Positions 16,124 through 24,702 of a stretch of DNA of 64,000 nt are shown one piece after another. Origin of the DNA: Oscillibacter valericigenes (lineage in GTDB: Bacteria; Bacillota; Clostridia; Oscillospirales; Oscillospiraceae). A model generated the notes under the pieces. That model did not search any database. It was given only the letters and a program-made list of their open reading frames with translations, and was not told where the DNA came from. The stretch is taken from the NCBI RefSeq assembly GCF_021531435.1, contig NZ_JAFBIS010000002.1, positions 62,001 to 126,000 on the forward strand, in the 5' to 3' direction. Position numbers and translations under genes: made by a program. Within the stretch, counting starts at the first letter, position 1. The number at the start of each line of letters is the position of its first letter.

Positions 16124-17030
16124 CGTGATGCCCTCCCTTAACAGAGGCCAGATAGATGTTGGTCACATCCGGCCGCTCATGACCTAACAGACGGGAGACT
16201 TCAAAATGGGCATCCAGAGCGCTCTTGCCGCTGTTGACCAGCTCCTGGTACTTCTCCGCCGCGTAGGTATGGCGAAGCCCATGGAAGGTCATCGGACGGT
16301 CAGAATCCACATCCCGCACTTCGTCCCGGTGCTTCATAATGAAAAATTGCAGATGGTTGATGGCCCGGTCTGTGGGCATCTCATCCGGCACCAGCAGCTT
16401 ATGCCCCCGTGGCGTGCGCTCCAGCTGCTTCCGCATGGCAATGGCGATCTGCTCATTGATAGGGACAGTCCGCACCTTGCCGCCCTTGCCCTTGATGGTG
16501 ATGGCATTCTCCCGGAGTGCCCGCTCCGCCGTGGCGGTGTCGATGCGGAAGCACTCATGGATACGAAGGCCCGCATACCGGGCCAGGTACATCGCGAGGA
16601 TGAAGTCATAGCGGTCAATGGCCAACGCCTTACCCAGCATCTTGTTGAACTCCGTATTGCTCCAGGTACGGTCATCCTGTCCGAACCGGCGGCGTTCCAG
16701 CGTGATACCCAACTCGTCGTTGGAAGGCAGCGTGTACTTGTGGTCCATCTTGTCATGGAAAAACCGGATGGCGGCCAGATCTGTTTTGATGGTACTGGCC
16801 GATTTACCGGTGTCCTGCAGATAGATCGCATAACTGACCAGATGCTTTCCGCTGATGTTGGACAGCTTCTGCAGATGGTACACATCGGCCAAGTAGGCAC
16901 AGAATCGCTTCATGGCCTCATAATAGCGACGCTTCGTATGAAAGCTGCCTTGCCGATTGTGACGGAAAATACGATCCAACTGAGATACCAGCGTTTCGTA
17001 AATACCGACTTGTTGAATCTTGATCCTCAT
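16113..17030 (-). CDS. Second tyrosine recombinase
   Basis: 305-residue tyrosine recombinase of a different subfamily from the integrase. A SAM-like N-terminal domain (about 10-110) precedes the catalytic domain, with Arg in RYAGLRIHECFR, HxxR in FHGLRHTYAAEK, His in LGHERPDVT and Tyr in NIYLASV. No arm-binding domain is obvious, as in XerC/D-like or Integrase_1-type enzymes. It is first in the operon with xis and int. It may resolve multimers, act at a separate site or be required jointly with Int. The ATG at 17030 has AGGAGG 11 bases upstream. Confidence 0.88.
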   Translation of the reverse strand: MRIKIQQVGIYETLVSQLDRIFRHNRQGSFHTKRRYYEAMKRFCAYLADVYHLQKLSNISGKHLVSYAIYLQDTGKSASTIKTDLAAIRFFHDKMDHKYTLPSNDELGITLERRRFGQDDRTWSNTEFNKMLGKALAIDRYDFILAMYLARYAGLRIHECFRIDTATAERALRENAITIKGKGGKVRTVPINEQIAIAMRKQLERTPRGHKLLVPDEMPTDRAINHLQFFIMKHRDEVRDVDSDRPMTFHGLRHTYAAEKYQELVNSGKSALDAHFEVSRLLGHERPDVTNIYLASVKGGHHDGN

Positions 17031-17193
17031 ATGAAAAGGTTCCTCCTGTGTTCTGAAATGCCCAATGGACGCAGTACACCCGTTGGCACAAACATCCTGT
17101 TTCCGGATGATCTCCGCAGAAACAGGAACCGATCACTTGAGGAAACCTTGCTGTATCAGCACTTAGGAACTCTGTTCCGTTCTCTGTCTCTGT

Positions 17194-17511
17194 TTATGAA
17201 ATTGGCTGTTTAGTATCAACGCCGCATAGAGATGGAAACTCCCCGTCTGGTGAGACTGCGGCGAACACGACCGTTGGGAACGGCTGCAGCATACATGCCG
17301 CTGGTGTTCTTCGACCTTCCGGTGCAGCTCTGATTTGCTGGGGATGCTTTGTATGACCGGCCGGACACTCTGACTGCCCGGATACAAAGCCCAGCCGCTG
17401 GCACAGCTGGATGACATGATAAAAGGACCTCACGCTTTGCCAGAAGCGGGAGTGACCGGCAGTCCAGACCGGTCTGAAATCATTTCCTCTGGTAATAAAA
17501 AGCTTCAACAT
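17194..17511 (-). CDS. Possible small hypothetical protein upstream of the recombinase operon
   Basis: Open frame of 105 codons with a convincing ribosome site (AGGAGG, 7 bases before the ATG at 17511). The protein matches nothing I recognise; it is Cys/His/Pro-rich and has no clear domain. It reads toward the second recombinase, 163 bases upstream of that gene. It could be a leader protein, a decayed gene or a chance frame. The only support is the ribosome site and same-strand position. Confidence 0.35.
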   Translation of the reverse strand: MLKLFITRGNDFRPVWTAGHSRFWQSVRSFYHVIQLCQRLGFVSGQSECPAGHTKHPQQIRAAPEGRRTPAACMLQPFPTVVFAAVSPDGEFPSLCGVDTKQPIS

Positions 17512-17990
17512 ACAAAAACCTCCTCGCCCGCAACAGTTCAGAGAGACTGATCCTGAACTGGAACCGGGCTTTCATCATCTAAAAATGGATACAAAAAGGC
17601 CTGAAAACGGCTTTCGCCTTTTTCAGACCTCTAGTAAGCAATATTCATCCTAAAAATGGGATTGCACAATCAAACGAAGCAGCGCTTTCCCCAGTACCTA
17701 CAATCCCTGCAAAAGCAGGTAAAACCAAAACCGATCCTATTCACGCAATATTCCTGCACACGATCATGTAAGCAGGTGCTGAAGTCCTATGGGTACAAAG
17801 CCACAGGAACCATCAGACGGGCGGAAACAGATCCCAATACCCCTGAGGGGAAATCAAAGCTGCACAAGGGTGCAGAGTCATAGCGACCACATCTAGGGTT
17901 CGCTTCACAACTTAGCAATCTCCACTGGCCGGGAGTGGGCATATCTAATAAAAACAAGATTATATTAGCACAAGATATCGAAGATGTCAA
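17512..17990 (-). promoter_or_regulatory. Leader and promoter of the recombinase operon
   Basis: On the minus strand, TTGACA (17985-17990) with TAATAT 17 bases on (17962-17967) forms a promoter. It would give a roughly 450-base leader before the small frame at 17511. Within the leader, an interrupted hairpin with GAAA loop (17597-17630) is followed by TTTTTGT on the minus strand, resembling an intrinsic attenuator. This suggests transcription of the xis/int genes is gated. Confidence 0.45.
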
Positions 17991-18073
17991 ACTTTTTGAT
18001 GGTTTATCTGGTGTTATTTCGTGTTAATCCGTGCCTAATTTGAAATTATTTTTGGCATTTTACAGAAAGAGAA

Positions 18074-18388
18074 TAACGCACAACGTTGCCGTTCGAGAAC
18101 GCAAGCGCATTCCTGACAAAAGCCGTTCAACCTGCCGGGATGCTCCGCATCCTCAGCTCACTGCATAACAAGGCCCGTTCCGGGGAAGCTCATTGAATAA
18201 ATACGGTATCAGTTTACCATGAGATAAACGGATTGGCTATCATACCAAAATCTACATGGCATTTCTGTGGAAGCACCATTCGTTACGCATAACGTAGCCG
18301 ATCGTCAACATATCTTTTTGTTTACGTTATGCGTAGCCGTTATGTAATCGTTCCGGCACCTGCGTTCTCAATCGTCTACGTTATACGT
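18074..18388. repeat. Family of ACGCATAACGTA-like words, partly inverted
   Basis: Copies: TAACGCACAACGTTGCCG (18074-18091), TTACGCATAACGTAGCCG (18283-18300), inverted TTACGTTATGCGTAGCCG (18322-18339) and TACGTTATACGT (18377-18388). The second and third contain a 13-base exact inverted pair, both followed by GCCG. Could be binding sites of an island regulator, an origin-like or accessory recombination site. Confidence 0.55.
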
Positions 18389-18560
18389 TGAGTATCCTCT
18401 CCTGTAGATTTGTCGACAGTCAGACAACCCCCTATCATTGTTCGGTATAAGCTTGTAAATTGCGGCAGTTGCAGAAACCCAACGGTGCAAGCAAAACGTC
18501 TAAAATATGGAAATCATTTTGCATTTTTCGCGTCCCACGGAGAATCGGAAAGAAAGGATC

Positions 18561-18600
18561 CCGGAACCCATTGCGGCGCAATGGGTTCCGGGGTGTTTTT
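18561..18600 (+). terminator. Orphan rho-independent terminator
   Basis: Perfect 14-bp stem CCGGAACCCATTGC with its complement, 3-base loop GGC, then GGTGTTTTT. No gene ends nearby on this strand, so it may terminate an untranslated RNA from 18.1-18.6 kb or be left from a lost gene. Confidence 0.8.
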
Positions 18601-19006
18601 ACATCGTTTTTTGAAAGCGAGTTGCCTTAATCTTCTATAGGGATATAGACTGCCAGAGTATTATAGGAGTATATAGGTGATTTCCATTGTGTGCCAGTCC
18701 TTTCACGGGCCTAAATTTGACCCTTATTATGACCCTTTCGCGGGTCATCTTTAATAAAACAATCGGACTGGCTGGTACAGGATTTTATAATTTCAGAACT
18801 GAAGATCAGATGTTTGGATAAAAAAGCAATAGAAAATTGTAATTTGCGAATTCGAGACCTGTATCGTCTGGTAAAACTCGTAGAGGCACAATGCTTTGGG
18901 AGTTTTTGTTTTTGCTGAGAATGAGGAAAATAGCTGCGACAACGTGCGATGGATCAAGTGCAAAAGAGTATTTATAATCTTTAAGTCCCGAAAGAAAGCG
19001 GCAGAT

Positions 19007-19032
19007 GTTCCCTTTTTTACAAAAAAGGGAAC
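19007..19032. repeat. Perfect inverted repeat upstream of the kinase promoter
   Basis: GTTCCCTTTTTT and its exact complement separated by AC. It ends 18 bases before the -35 box at 19051, so it is a candidate operator or upstream terminator insulating the kinase operon. Confidence 0.6.
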
Positions 19033-19050
19033 TGTAACTATATGGAATAG

Positions 19051-19079
19051 TTGACGAAAGAAAAAACTGAGAGTAAACT
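19051..19079 (+). promoter_or_regulatory. Promoter of the kinase/FHA operon
   Basis: TTGACG at 19051-19056 and TAAACT at 19074-19079, 17-base spacer, 47 bases before the kinase ATG, which has AAGGAG at 19112-19117. Confidence 0.6.
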
Positions 19080-19126
19080 GAAACTGTCTAAAAAAGAGAC
19101 AATATGGGAAATAAGGAGTAATTGCC

Positions 19127-21874
19127 ATGGCAGTGATGAGCGAAACAGAGCAGCTTTGCTATAACTGTTTCCAGCCTTACGAAGGAGGGGAAACCTGCCC
19201 ATACTGCGGGTTTGACCCGGTACAAAACGCGGAAAAATACCCCATTGCCTTGCCAGTTGGGACAGTGCTGAATGGACGATATATCGTTGGACGGGTGCTG
19301 GGTCAGGGCGGCTTTGGCATTACATATTTGGCTTTGGATACGCAGCTGAATGCCCGGGTGGCTATTAAGGAGTTTTTGCCCAGTGAGATTGCCAGCCGTA
19401 TTCAGGAAACTACGGTGTCTGTAGTATCTGGCGATAAAGCGGATGAGTTTACTTACGGTGCGGAGCGGTTCCTGGAAGAGGCCCAGACATTGGCTAAGTT
19501 CATCGGCCATCCCAATATTGCCGGTGTTTCCAGCTACTTTGACGAGAACGGTACGTCCTACTTCGTTATGGACTATATCGAGGGCGTCAGTTTTAAAAGC
19601 TATATTGCCAATCAGGGTGGCCGGGTCAGCGTGCAGGAGACGCTGGATGTGATGATCCCGGTCCTGCGGGCGTTGACAGCCGTTCATCAGGAGGGTTTCA
19701 TCCACCGTGATGTTACGCCTGACAATATTTATATTTCCAAGGATGGCAATGTGAAGCTGCTGGATTTCGGCTCTGCCCGATACAGCATTGGCGATAAAAG
19801 CAAAAGCCTGGATGTTATCCTGAAGGTTGGATACGCTCCCAAGGAGCAGTACATCCGCCGCGGTCGTCAGGGCCCTTACACAGACGTGTATTCCTGCGCA
19901 GCCTGTATGTACGCAGCGATTACCGGCTATCTGCCGCCGGAATCTCTGGAACGGCTGGACAAGGACGATATCGTCAGCATCACCGACAGCGGTATTGAGA
20001 TCCCGGCCTGGCTGGACTACGCCATCATGAAGGGCCTTGCTGTGCAGCCGGAGGACCGGTTCCAGAGCGCGGAGGAGTTCCTGCGCGCTATTGAGGAGCA
20101 GTCTATGACCGAGGCGGCGGTGCCTGCCGCTGTAGCAGCGGAAAAGGCCGCAGCAGCTACCGCCAAGAAAAACAACACCAGGATGATCGCGGGTATCGCG
20201 GCTGCCTGCCTTGCAGTTGCAGTTGGCGCTGTGGCATTGCTGGGCGGCGGAAGTAAGCCGGCCGCTTCCAGCAGCGGCAACACCAGCGGGCCGCCGCTGA
20301 TCAAATCGGAGGTTCCGAGCATCACAATTGCGGGTCAGGAATACAGCACAGATCTGCGGAATTTAAACCTGCATGAGATGGGTCTGACGGATGCAGACAT
20401 CGAGCCTTTGAAGTACATGGTGAATCTGCAGTCTCTGAACCTGCAGAAAAATAATATTACGGATATCTCCTGTCTGGAAGGGCTGACGCAGCTGAGGGAT
20501 CTGTACCTGCGGGAAAACGACATCACCGATCTTTCCCCCCTGGCGGGCATGACAGAGATGATGTATCTTAATTTGGCGGAAAATACCAATATTTCTGATC
20601 TTTCGCCCTTGGCCGGCATGACCAAGATGAAAGAACTGAATCTCCCATTCAAGAATACGATTTCTGACCTTTCTCCACTCTCCGGTATGACGGAATTGGA
20701 ATATCTTGGTATGGACGGCTACTGGGGTACCGGCAATACCATCTCGGACCTAAGCCCGCTGGAGAATCTGACCAATCTGAAGCAACTCGCTTTGGGAGTG
20801 GACCAGTTGGAGGATCTGAAACCTCTGGCAGGGCTGCATAAACTGCAGGAACTGACGCTGTACGGAGAAATGAATATCTCCAGCCTGAACGCGCTGAGTG
20901 GGTTGACCAGTCTCAAAACTTTGCGCCTGAGTACAAATACGGGCAACTCTACATGCGTGTTTGTGGAAGACCTCAGCGGCCTTTCCAACCTGACGCAGAT
21001 GGAAACTCTGGAACTCTACTGCAGCGGTCTGAAGTCTTTTAAGGGACTGGAAGGGATGACCTCTCTGAAAAAGCTCCAGATGTATGTTGACTCCGGCCTG
21101 CAGGACGTCAGTGCGCTGAAGGGGCTGACGGCCATGGAGGAACTGAATATATGGAACAGTAGCAGCAACAACCCCTGGCTGAAGAACCTGGATGCGTTTT
21201 CCAATATGACGAGACTGCAGACGCTTCAATTCAGTGCGGATGGCCTGGAAAATCTGGATGGTATTGCAAATCTGACCAATCTGCAGACGCTTCGCCTTTA
21301 TGGCAGCGATGCTACCTATTCCGACGTCAATGCCCTGTCCAAGCTGACAAAGGTGAAGGAACTGTATCTTCCCGGCACAAAGGACTATCAGATGGTGGAC
21401 TTCAGCGGCATTGAAAATATGACGGAGCTAACAAGCTTTTCTACATCTGCCGGAGTGAAGAGCTATCAGCCCTTTGGAAAGCTGACAAAGCTCAAAACAT
21501 TGGCCTTGTATGCATATTACCAGGATGGAAGCCGTCCTGCTGATCTGGAGGCGCTGGGCAATCTGAGCCAGCTGACCAGCCTTCGGATCAGCCTGGGTGA
21601 TGGTGAAACAGACATTACCGCACTGGGTAAGCTAACGAATTTGCGGGAACTGAATCTGTATGACTACACTTTAAAAAATGGTTTACAGGATATCAGCCCG
21701 CTGGGGAAGCTCACCAATCTGCAGACCCTGTCACTGTCTGCCCGAAATGTCCGGGACATTTCGCCGTTGGCCAATCTGCGGAATCTGAAAAGTGTGGAAA
21801 TCCGCAAGTATAAGGATAATCAAATCGCCGATCTGTCTCCGCTGGACCATGTGCCCAGTGTGACCATCAACTAA
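19127..21874 (+). CDS. Transmembrane Ser/Thr protein kinase with zinc ribbon and LRR ectodomain
   Basis: 915 residues. Zinc ribbon C11-C14...C24-C27. Hanks-type kinase domain about 50-330: glycine loop LGQGGFGITYLA, Lys81 in VAIKEF, HRDVTPDN with Asp195 (Thr in place of the usual Lys after HRD), DFG Asp213 and the GYAPKEQY activation segment. A single membrane helix begins at about residue 353, followed by a short linker and a large outer domain of 20-odd leucine-rich repeats of the SDS22/internalin type (LSPLAGMTEMMYLNL). No PASTA domains. The LRR part probably senses an extracellular ligand and the kinase phosphorylates the FHA proteins encoded downstream. First gene of a six-gene operon; next start is 22 bases on. 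Confidence 0.93.
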   Translation: MAVMSETEQLCYNCFQPYEGGETCPYCGFDPVQNAEKYPIALPVGTVLNGRYIVGRVLGQGGFGITYLALDTQLNARVAIKEFLPSEIASRIQETTVSVVSGDKADEFTYGAERFLEEAQTLAKFIGHPNIAGVSSYFDENGTSYFVMDYIEGVSFKSYIANQGGRVSVQETLDVMIPVLRALTAVHQEGFIHRDVTPDNIYISKDGNVKLLDFGSARYSIGDKSKSLDVILKVGYAPKEQYIRRGRQGPYTDVYSCAACMYAAITGYLPPESLERLDKDDIVSITDSGIEIPAWLDYAIMKGLAVQPEDRFQSAEEFLRAIEEQSMTEAAVPAAVAAEKAAAATAKKNNTRMIAGIAAACLAVAVGAVALLGGGSKPAASSSGNTSGPPLIKSEVPSITIAGQEYSTDLRNLNLHEMGLTDADIEPLKYMVNLQSLNLQKNNITDISCLEGLTQLRDLYLRENDITDLSPLAGMTEMMYLNLAENTNISDLSPLAGMTKMKELNLPFKNTISDLSPLSGMTELEYLGMDGYWGTGNTISDLSPLENLTNLKQLALGVDQLEDLKPLAGLHKLQELTLYGEMNISSLNALSGLTSLKTLRLSTNTGNSTCVFVEDLSGLSNLTQMETLELYCSGLKSFKGLEGMTSLKKLQMYVDSGLQDVSALKGLTAMEELNIWNSSSNNPWLKNLDAFSNMTRLQTLQFSADGLENLDGIANLTNLQTLRLYGSDATYSDVNALSKLTKVKELYLPGTKDYQMVDFSGIENMTELTSFSTSAGVKSYQPFGKLTKLKTLALYAYYQDGSRPADLEALGNLSQLTSLRISLGDGETDITALGKLTNLRELNLYDYTLKNGLQDISPLGKLTNLQTLSLSARNVRDISPLANLRNLKSVEIRKYKDNQIADLSPLDHVPSVTIN

Positions 21875-21896
21875 ACGAACAGAGGAGGATTCTTCC

Positions 21897-22646
21897 ATGG
21901 CACAGATCGAATGTGGGCGGGGACATTTGTATGATCCCGAGGTACATCCCACCTGTCCTTACTGCAATGGAAACCAAAGAATTACAGTGGCTGCGGCCGG
22001 ACGTACGGCTCCCCTCCGCACGGTGGACATGAACCGGACAGCACCTGTTTCTGTGACGGCACCCCAGCCTACCGCACCGCTGAACCGCGTGCCCGTGGCA
22101 GAAGGCGGAAAGACCATGCCGCCCAAGGGCTACGGGATGAGTGTTACAGATGCCAATAAGACCATGCCTCCCAGAGGATACGGCGGGGCTTCTGTGCCGG
22201 AGCGGACGGCTGCTCCGGCCGGTTATGGAACCAGTGTGACTGCTGCCGGCAAAACAGTGGGTGTTATGCAGGCTAAAATGGGACTTGATCCGGTAGTTGG
22301 CTGGTTGGTTTGCGTGGAAGGTCCCAGCCGCGGCAAGAGTTATACCATTCGCGGCGGCATCAACTCCATTGGTCGCAGTGACCGTATGGATATCGTGATT
22401 ACCGGGGACATGAAGATCTCGGCGGAAAATCATGCCAAGGTCAGTTACAGCGACAAAAACAACAGGTTCAATCTGATTCCCGGCGACGGGCGGAATATCG
22501 TGTATCTCAATGATGATGAGGTCTTTTCCGCTATGCCGCTGAAGGCCTACGACATCATTGATTTCGGTGAGACCAAGCTGATGTTTGTGCCCTTGTGCGG
22601 AGAGCATTTTACCTGGAAAATGGGAGCGGAAAATGGGATTGTTTGA
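21897..22646 (+). CDS. Zinc-ribbon FHA protein with spaced Thr motifs (likely kinase substrate/adaptor)
   Basis: 249 residues. N-terminal zinc ribbon C6...C20-P-Y-C23, echoing the ribbon of the kinase. The middle is a low-complexity stretch with [KR]T motifs at about 16-residue intervals: T73 and T89 in KTMPP(K/R)GYG, T104 in RTAAPAGYG, T120 in KTVG, plus RTAP at T37 and T48. The C-terminal FHA domain (about 133-249) has GRSDRMDIVI, the SAENHAKV phosphothreonine pocket and VYLNDDEV. The layout resembles GarA/OdhI and Fha proteins, where an N-terminal pThr binds the FHA domain. No membrane segment. It overlaps the next gene by 14 bases. Confidence 0.88.
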   Translation: MAQIECGRGHLYDPEVHPTCPYCNGNQRITVAAAGRTAPLRTVDMNRTAPVSVTAPQPTAPLNRVPVAEGGKTMPPKGYGMSVTDANKTMPPRGYGGASVPERTAAPAGYGTSVTAAGKTVGVMQAKMGLDPVVGWLVCVEGPSRGKSYTIRGGINSIGRSDRMDIVITGDMKISAENHAKVSYSDKNNRFNLIPGDGRNIVYLNDDEVFSAMPLKAYDIIDFGETKLMFVPLCGEHFTWKMGAENGIV

Positions 22647-23469
22647 CAGGATTTTTGGGCGGAATGCTTCCGCACCGGATAAACCTGCCGCACCTGGGGC
22701 GCCTGTGCGGCGAGAGCCGTCCAATACCATCCGCATAGCAAACCTGCAGGGTATTGGCTGCCGGGAAGACCAGGAGGATTCCTTCGGAATCGCCAATGCT
22801 GCCGACGTGACGGAGATGTCCCGCCGCGGACTGTTTGCCGTAGTGGCAGACGGTATGGGCGGCATGGAAGACGGGAAGATGGCCAGCGAACTCGCAGTAG
22901 AGAACTTTCTGGAACTTTTTCGTTCAATGCCGGAGGACGCAGAGGTCTCGCAGTATTTGATGGAGGGCACCCATGCTGTCAGTCAGCACATTTTCAACCA
23001 GTGCGCGGGGCGCAGCGGGACAACACTGGTAGCGGTGCACATCCTGGGAGATGCGCTGAACTGGATCAGTGTGGGTGACAGCGCCATCTTTTTGGGGCGC
23101 AATGGCGGTGTGTTCCAGGTGAACCGGGAGCATACCTGCCTGAATGACCTTTATCTGGATGCGCTGGAAGAAGAAATCATTGACCGTGCGCGAGCGGAGG
23201 AAGATCCGGACGGTCGAAGACTAACGGCATTTCTGGGCATTGATGAATTGAAGATGATCGACAGGAGCCGACAGCCGCTGCACCTCCTTCCCGGAGACCG
23301 GCTGCTGCTGTGTTCTGACGGTATCAGTGGTATCCTGACGCCGCCCGAACTGCTGGAGGCAATGACCGTGGAGCCTGAAGAAGGCTGCAGGCTGCTGGAA
23401 ACTTTTGTGGCTGAAAAGGCGCTTCCGCAGCAGGATAACTATACGGCGATCATGATTGCCTACAAATAA
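22633..23469 (+). CDS. PP2C-type Ser/Thr phosphatase (first copy)
   Basis: 278-residue PPM phosphatase. A 35-residue Pro/Ala/Arg-rich N-terminal extension precedes the domain. Metal and catalytic motifs: CREDQEDSFG, VVADGMGGMEDG, the GTTLVAVHI strand, VGDSAIFL, LLLCSDGISG and the terminal QDNYTAIMIAYK. No membrane helix, so cytoplasmic. The ATG at 22633 lies inside the end of the FHA gene (14-base overlap), indicating coupled synthesis. It would reverse phosphorylation set by the LRR kinase. It is one of two PP2C enzymes in the operon; they are clearly diverged and probably not interchangeable. Confidence 0.92.
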   Translation: MGLFDRIFGRNASAPDKPAAPGAPVRREPSNTIRIANLQGIGCREDQEDSFGIANAADVTEMSRRGLFAVVADGMGGMEDGKMASELAVENFLELFRSMPEDAEVSQYLMEGTHAVSQHIFNQCAGRSGTTLVAVHILGDALNWISVGDSAIFLGRNGGVFQVNREHTCLNDLYLDALEEEIIDRARAEEDPDGRRLTAFLGIDELKMIDRSRQPLHLLPGDRLLLCSDGISGILTPPELLEAMTVEPEEGCRLLETFVAEKALPQQDNYTAIMIAYK

Positions 23470-23496
23470 GAAAAATCAGGACAGAGGAGAAACGAT

Positions 23497-24699
23497 ATGA
23501 AAAAACTTCGCATTCTTGGTGTAACTTTACTGACGATTCTAATGGTGGGATTGACTGCAGTGCCTGCAATGGCGGCATTTGACAGAACTGTGCTGGACAG
23601 TATCATTCTGATTTATGCCGGTGCCCCGGATAAGGACGGCCTGATGAACTATTGGCGCGGCACGGGCTTCTTTGTGGGCAAAGAGGGAGAAAAGCCCCAA
23701 TATATCATCACGAACTGCCATGTGGTGGAAGATTTCATCCTGGCCGGCAAAGCGTCCGGCGGCGGGGAACTGAAGGTCATGTATGGCAAGGATGATGAGG
23801 AAGAGGCTTATCTGGTGGATTATGACTATGAAAAGGATGTGGCTGTGCTGCGTCTGGCTGAGCCAACCGATAAGCGGGTCGCCCTTATGATGCAGGAACC
23901 GTCTGAAGATATGCTGGGCACGACTGTTCATGCCGTGGGATTCCCCCAGGCGGCAGATCTGACTGTGGAAGCAGTGACCTCTTTCAGCAGCAGTGACGCC
24001 AGTGTCACTACCGGCAGTGTCAGCCGCTTTCTGACGGAGAGCGGTACCGGCCGTAAGCTGATTCAAACGGATGCCGCCCTGAGCGGCGGAAATTCCGGCG
24101 GCCCGCTGACCACGGAGAACGGCACTGTCATCGGTATCAATACCGCCGGCTCTGCATTGGATCAGAACCTGTTTTATGCGGTCAGCGTCAGCGAGGTCAT
24201 GCCGCTTCTGACCCGCAATGATATTGCATACGGCGTTTACAGTGAAAAGGGAAGTTCCAACATGACAATGATCATTGCGATCGCTGCCGTAGTGATCCTT
24301 GCTGTAGTGGCTGTCGTCATTGTGATGAGTAAGAAGAAAAAGCCTGCCAAAGCACAGGAGGCTGCGGGAAAGAAACCTATTCCTGTGGTGCGTTCCATGG
24401 CGGCCCAACATAACGGACAGACCGTCCAACTGCACAATCAGCCTATCCAAATCGGCCGTGACCCGGCTGTTTGCCGCATTGCTTACCGTGATGGTACGCC
24501 TGGCGTCAGTTCCAAGCACTGCCAGGTGTATTACAGCGAGGGTGACAATGCATTTGTGGTGACGGATCTGAACTCTACGTACGGCACGTTCCTGTCCAAT
24601 GGACAGCGCATTGCTCCCAATGTGCCCACCAAGATGGCGCCCAAGAGCTCTTTCTATCTGGGCGATGCCGAAAACACCATCTATCTGGACTTGGAGTGA
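23497..24699 (+). CDS. Membrane-anchored trypsin-like (S1C/HtrA-type) protease with cytoplasmic FHA domain
   Basis: 400 residues. Signal sequence 1-27 (MKKLRILGV...AMAA). Protease domain about 28-245 with triad His in IITNCHVVEDF, Asp in EKDVAVLRL and Ser in LSGGNSGGPLT, all present; no PDZ domain. Membrane helix about 254-277 followed by KKKK, then a C-terminal FHA domain (about 300-400) with IGRDPAVCRI, GVSSKHCQVYY and DLNSTYGTFLSNGQRI. The topology puts the protease outside and the FHA inside, so kinase status could gate outer proteolysis or the reverse. Such FHA-S1C fusions are rarely described. It starts 27 bases after the PP2C gene. Confidence 0.9.
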   Translation: MKKLRILGVTLLTILMVGLTAVPAMAAFDRTVLDSIILIYAGAPDKDGLMNYWRGTGFFVGKEGEKPQYIITNCHVVEDFILAGKASGGGELKVMYGKDDEEEAYLVDYDYEKDVAVLRLAEPTDKRVALMMQEPSEDMLGTTVHAVGFPQAADLTVEAVTSFSSSDASVTTGSVSRFLTESGTGRKLIQTDAALSGGNSGGPLTTENGTVIGINTAGSALDQNLFYAVSVSEVMPLLTRNDIAYGVYSEKGSSNMTMIIAIAAVVILAVVAVVIVMSKKKKPAKAQEAAGKKPIPVVRSMAAQHNGQTVQLHNQPIQIGRDPAVCRIAYRDGTPGVSSKHCQVYYSEGDNAFVVTDLNSTYGTFLSNGQRIAPNVPTKMAPKSSFYLGDAENTIYLDLE

Positions 24700-24702
24700 T
24701 CT

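Larger units (their letters stand above)
17991..19006. other. Gene-poor central region of the island
   Basis: About 1 kb, AT-richer than its surroundings, with no frame that has a ribosome site and recognisable protein. It holds a family of related palindromic words (18074-18388), an orphan terminator (18561-18600), and an inverted repeat GCCAGTCC/GGACTGGC (about 18690-18773) enclosing GACCC/GGGTC hairpins. A frame covering 18735-18920 can be read without stops for about 60 codons but lacks a start. Otherwise I see nothing coding. Confidence 0.6.

Noticed and set aside
17656-17883. 75-codon plus-strand frame in the island
   Set aside because: No ribosome site before its ATG, no recognisable domain, and it overlaps the minus-strand leader of the recombinase operon.
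18074-18388. CRISPR array or integron attC array
   Set aside because: Copies are irregularly spaced and partly inverted, without uniform spacers, and no cas or integron integrase is present; the attC core consensus is missing.
18793-19128. 111-codon Phe-rich minus-strand frame upstream of the kinase
   Set aside because: No ribosome site; AT-rich promoter DNA read backwards gives Phe and Leu runs. It overlaps the kinase promoter.
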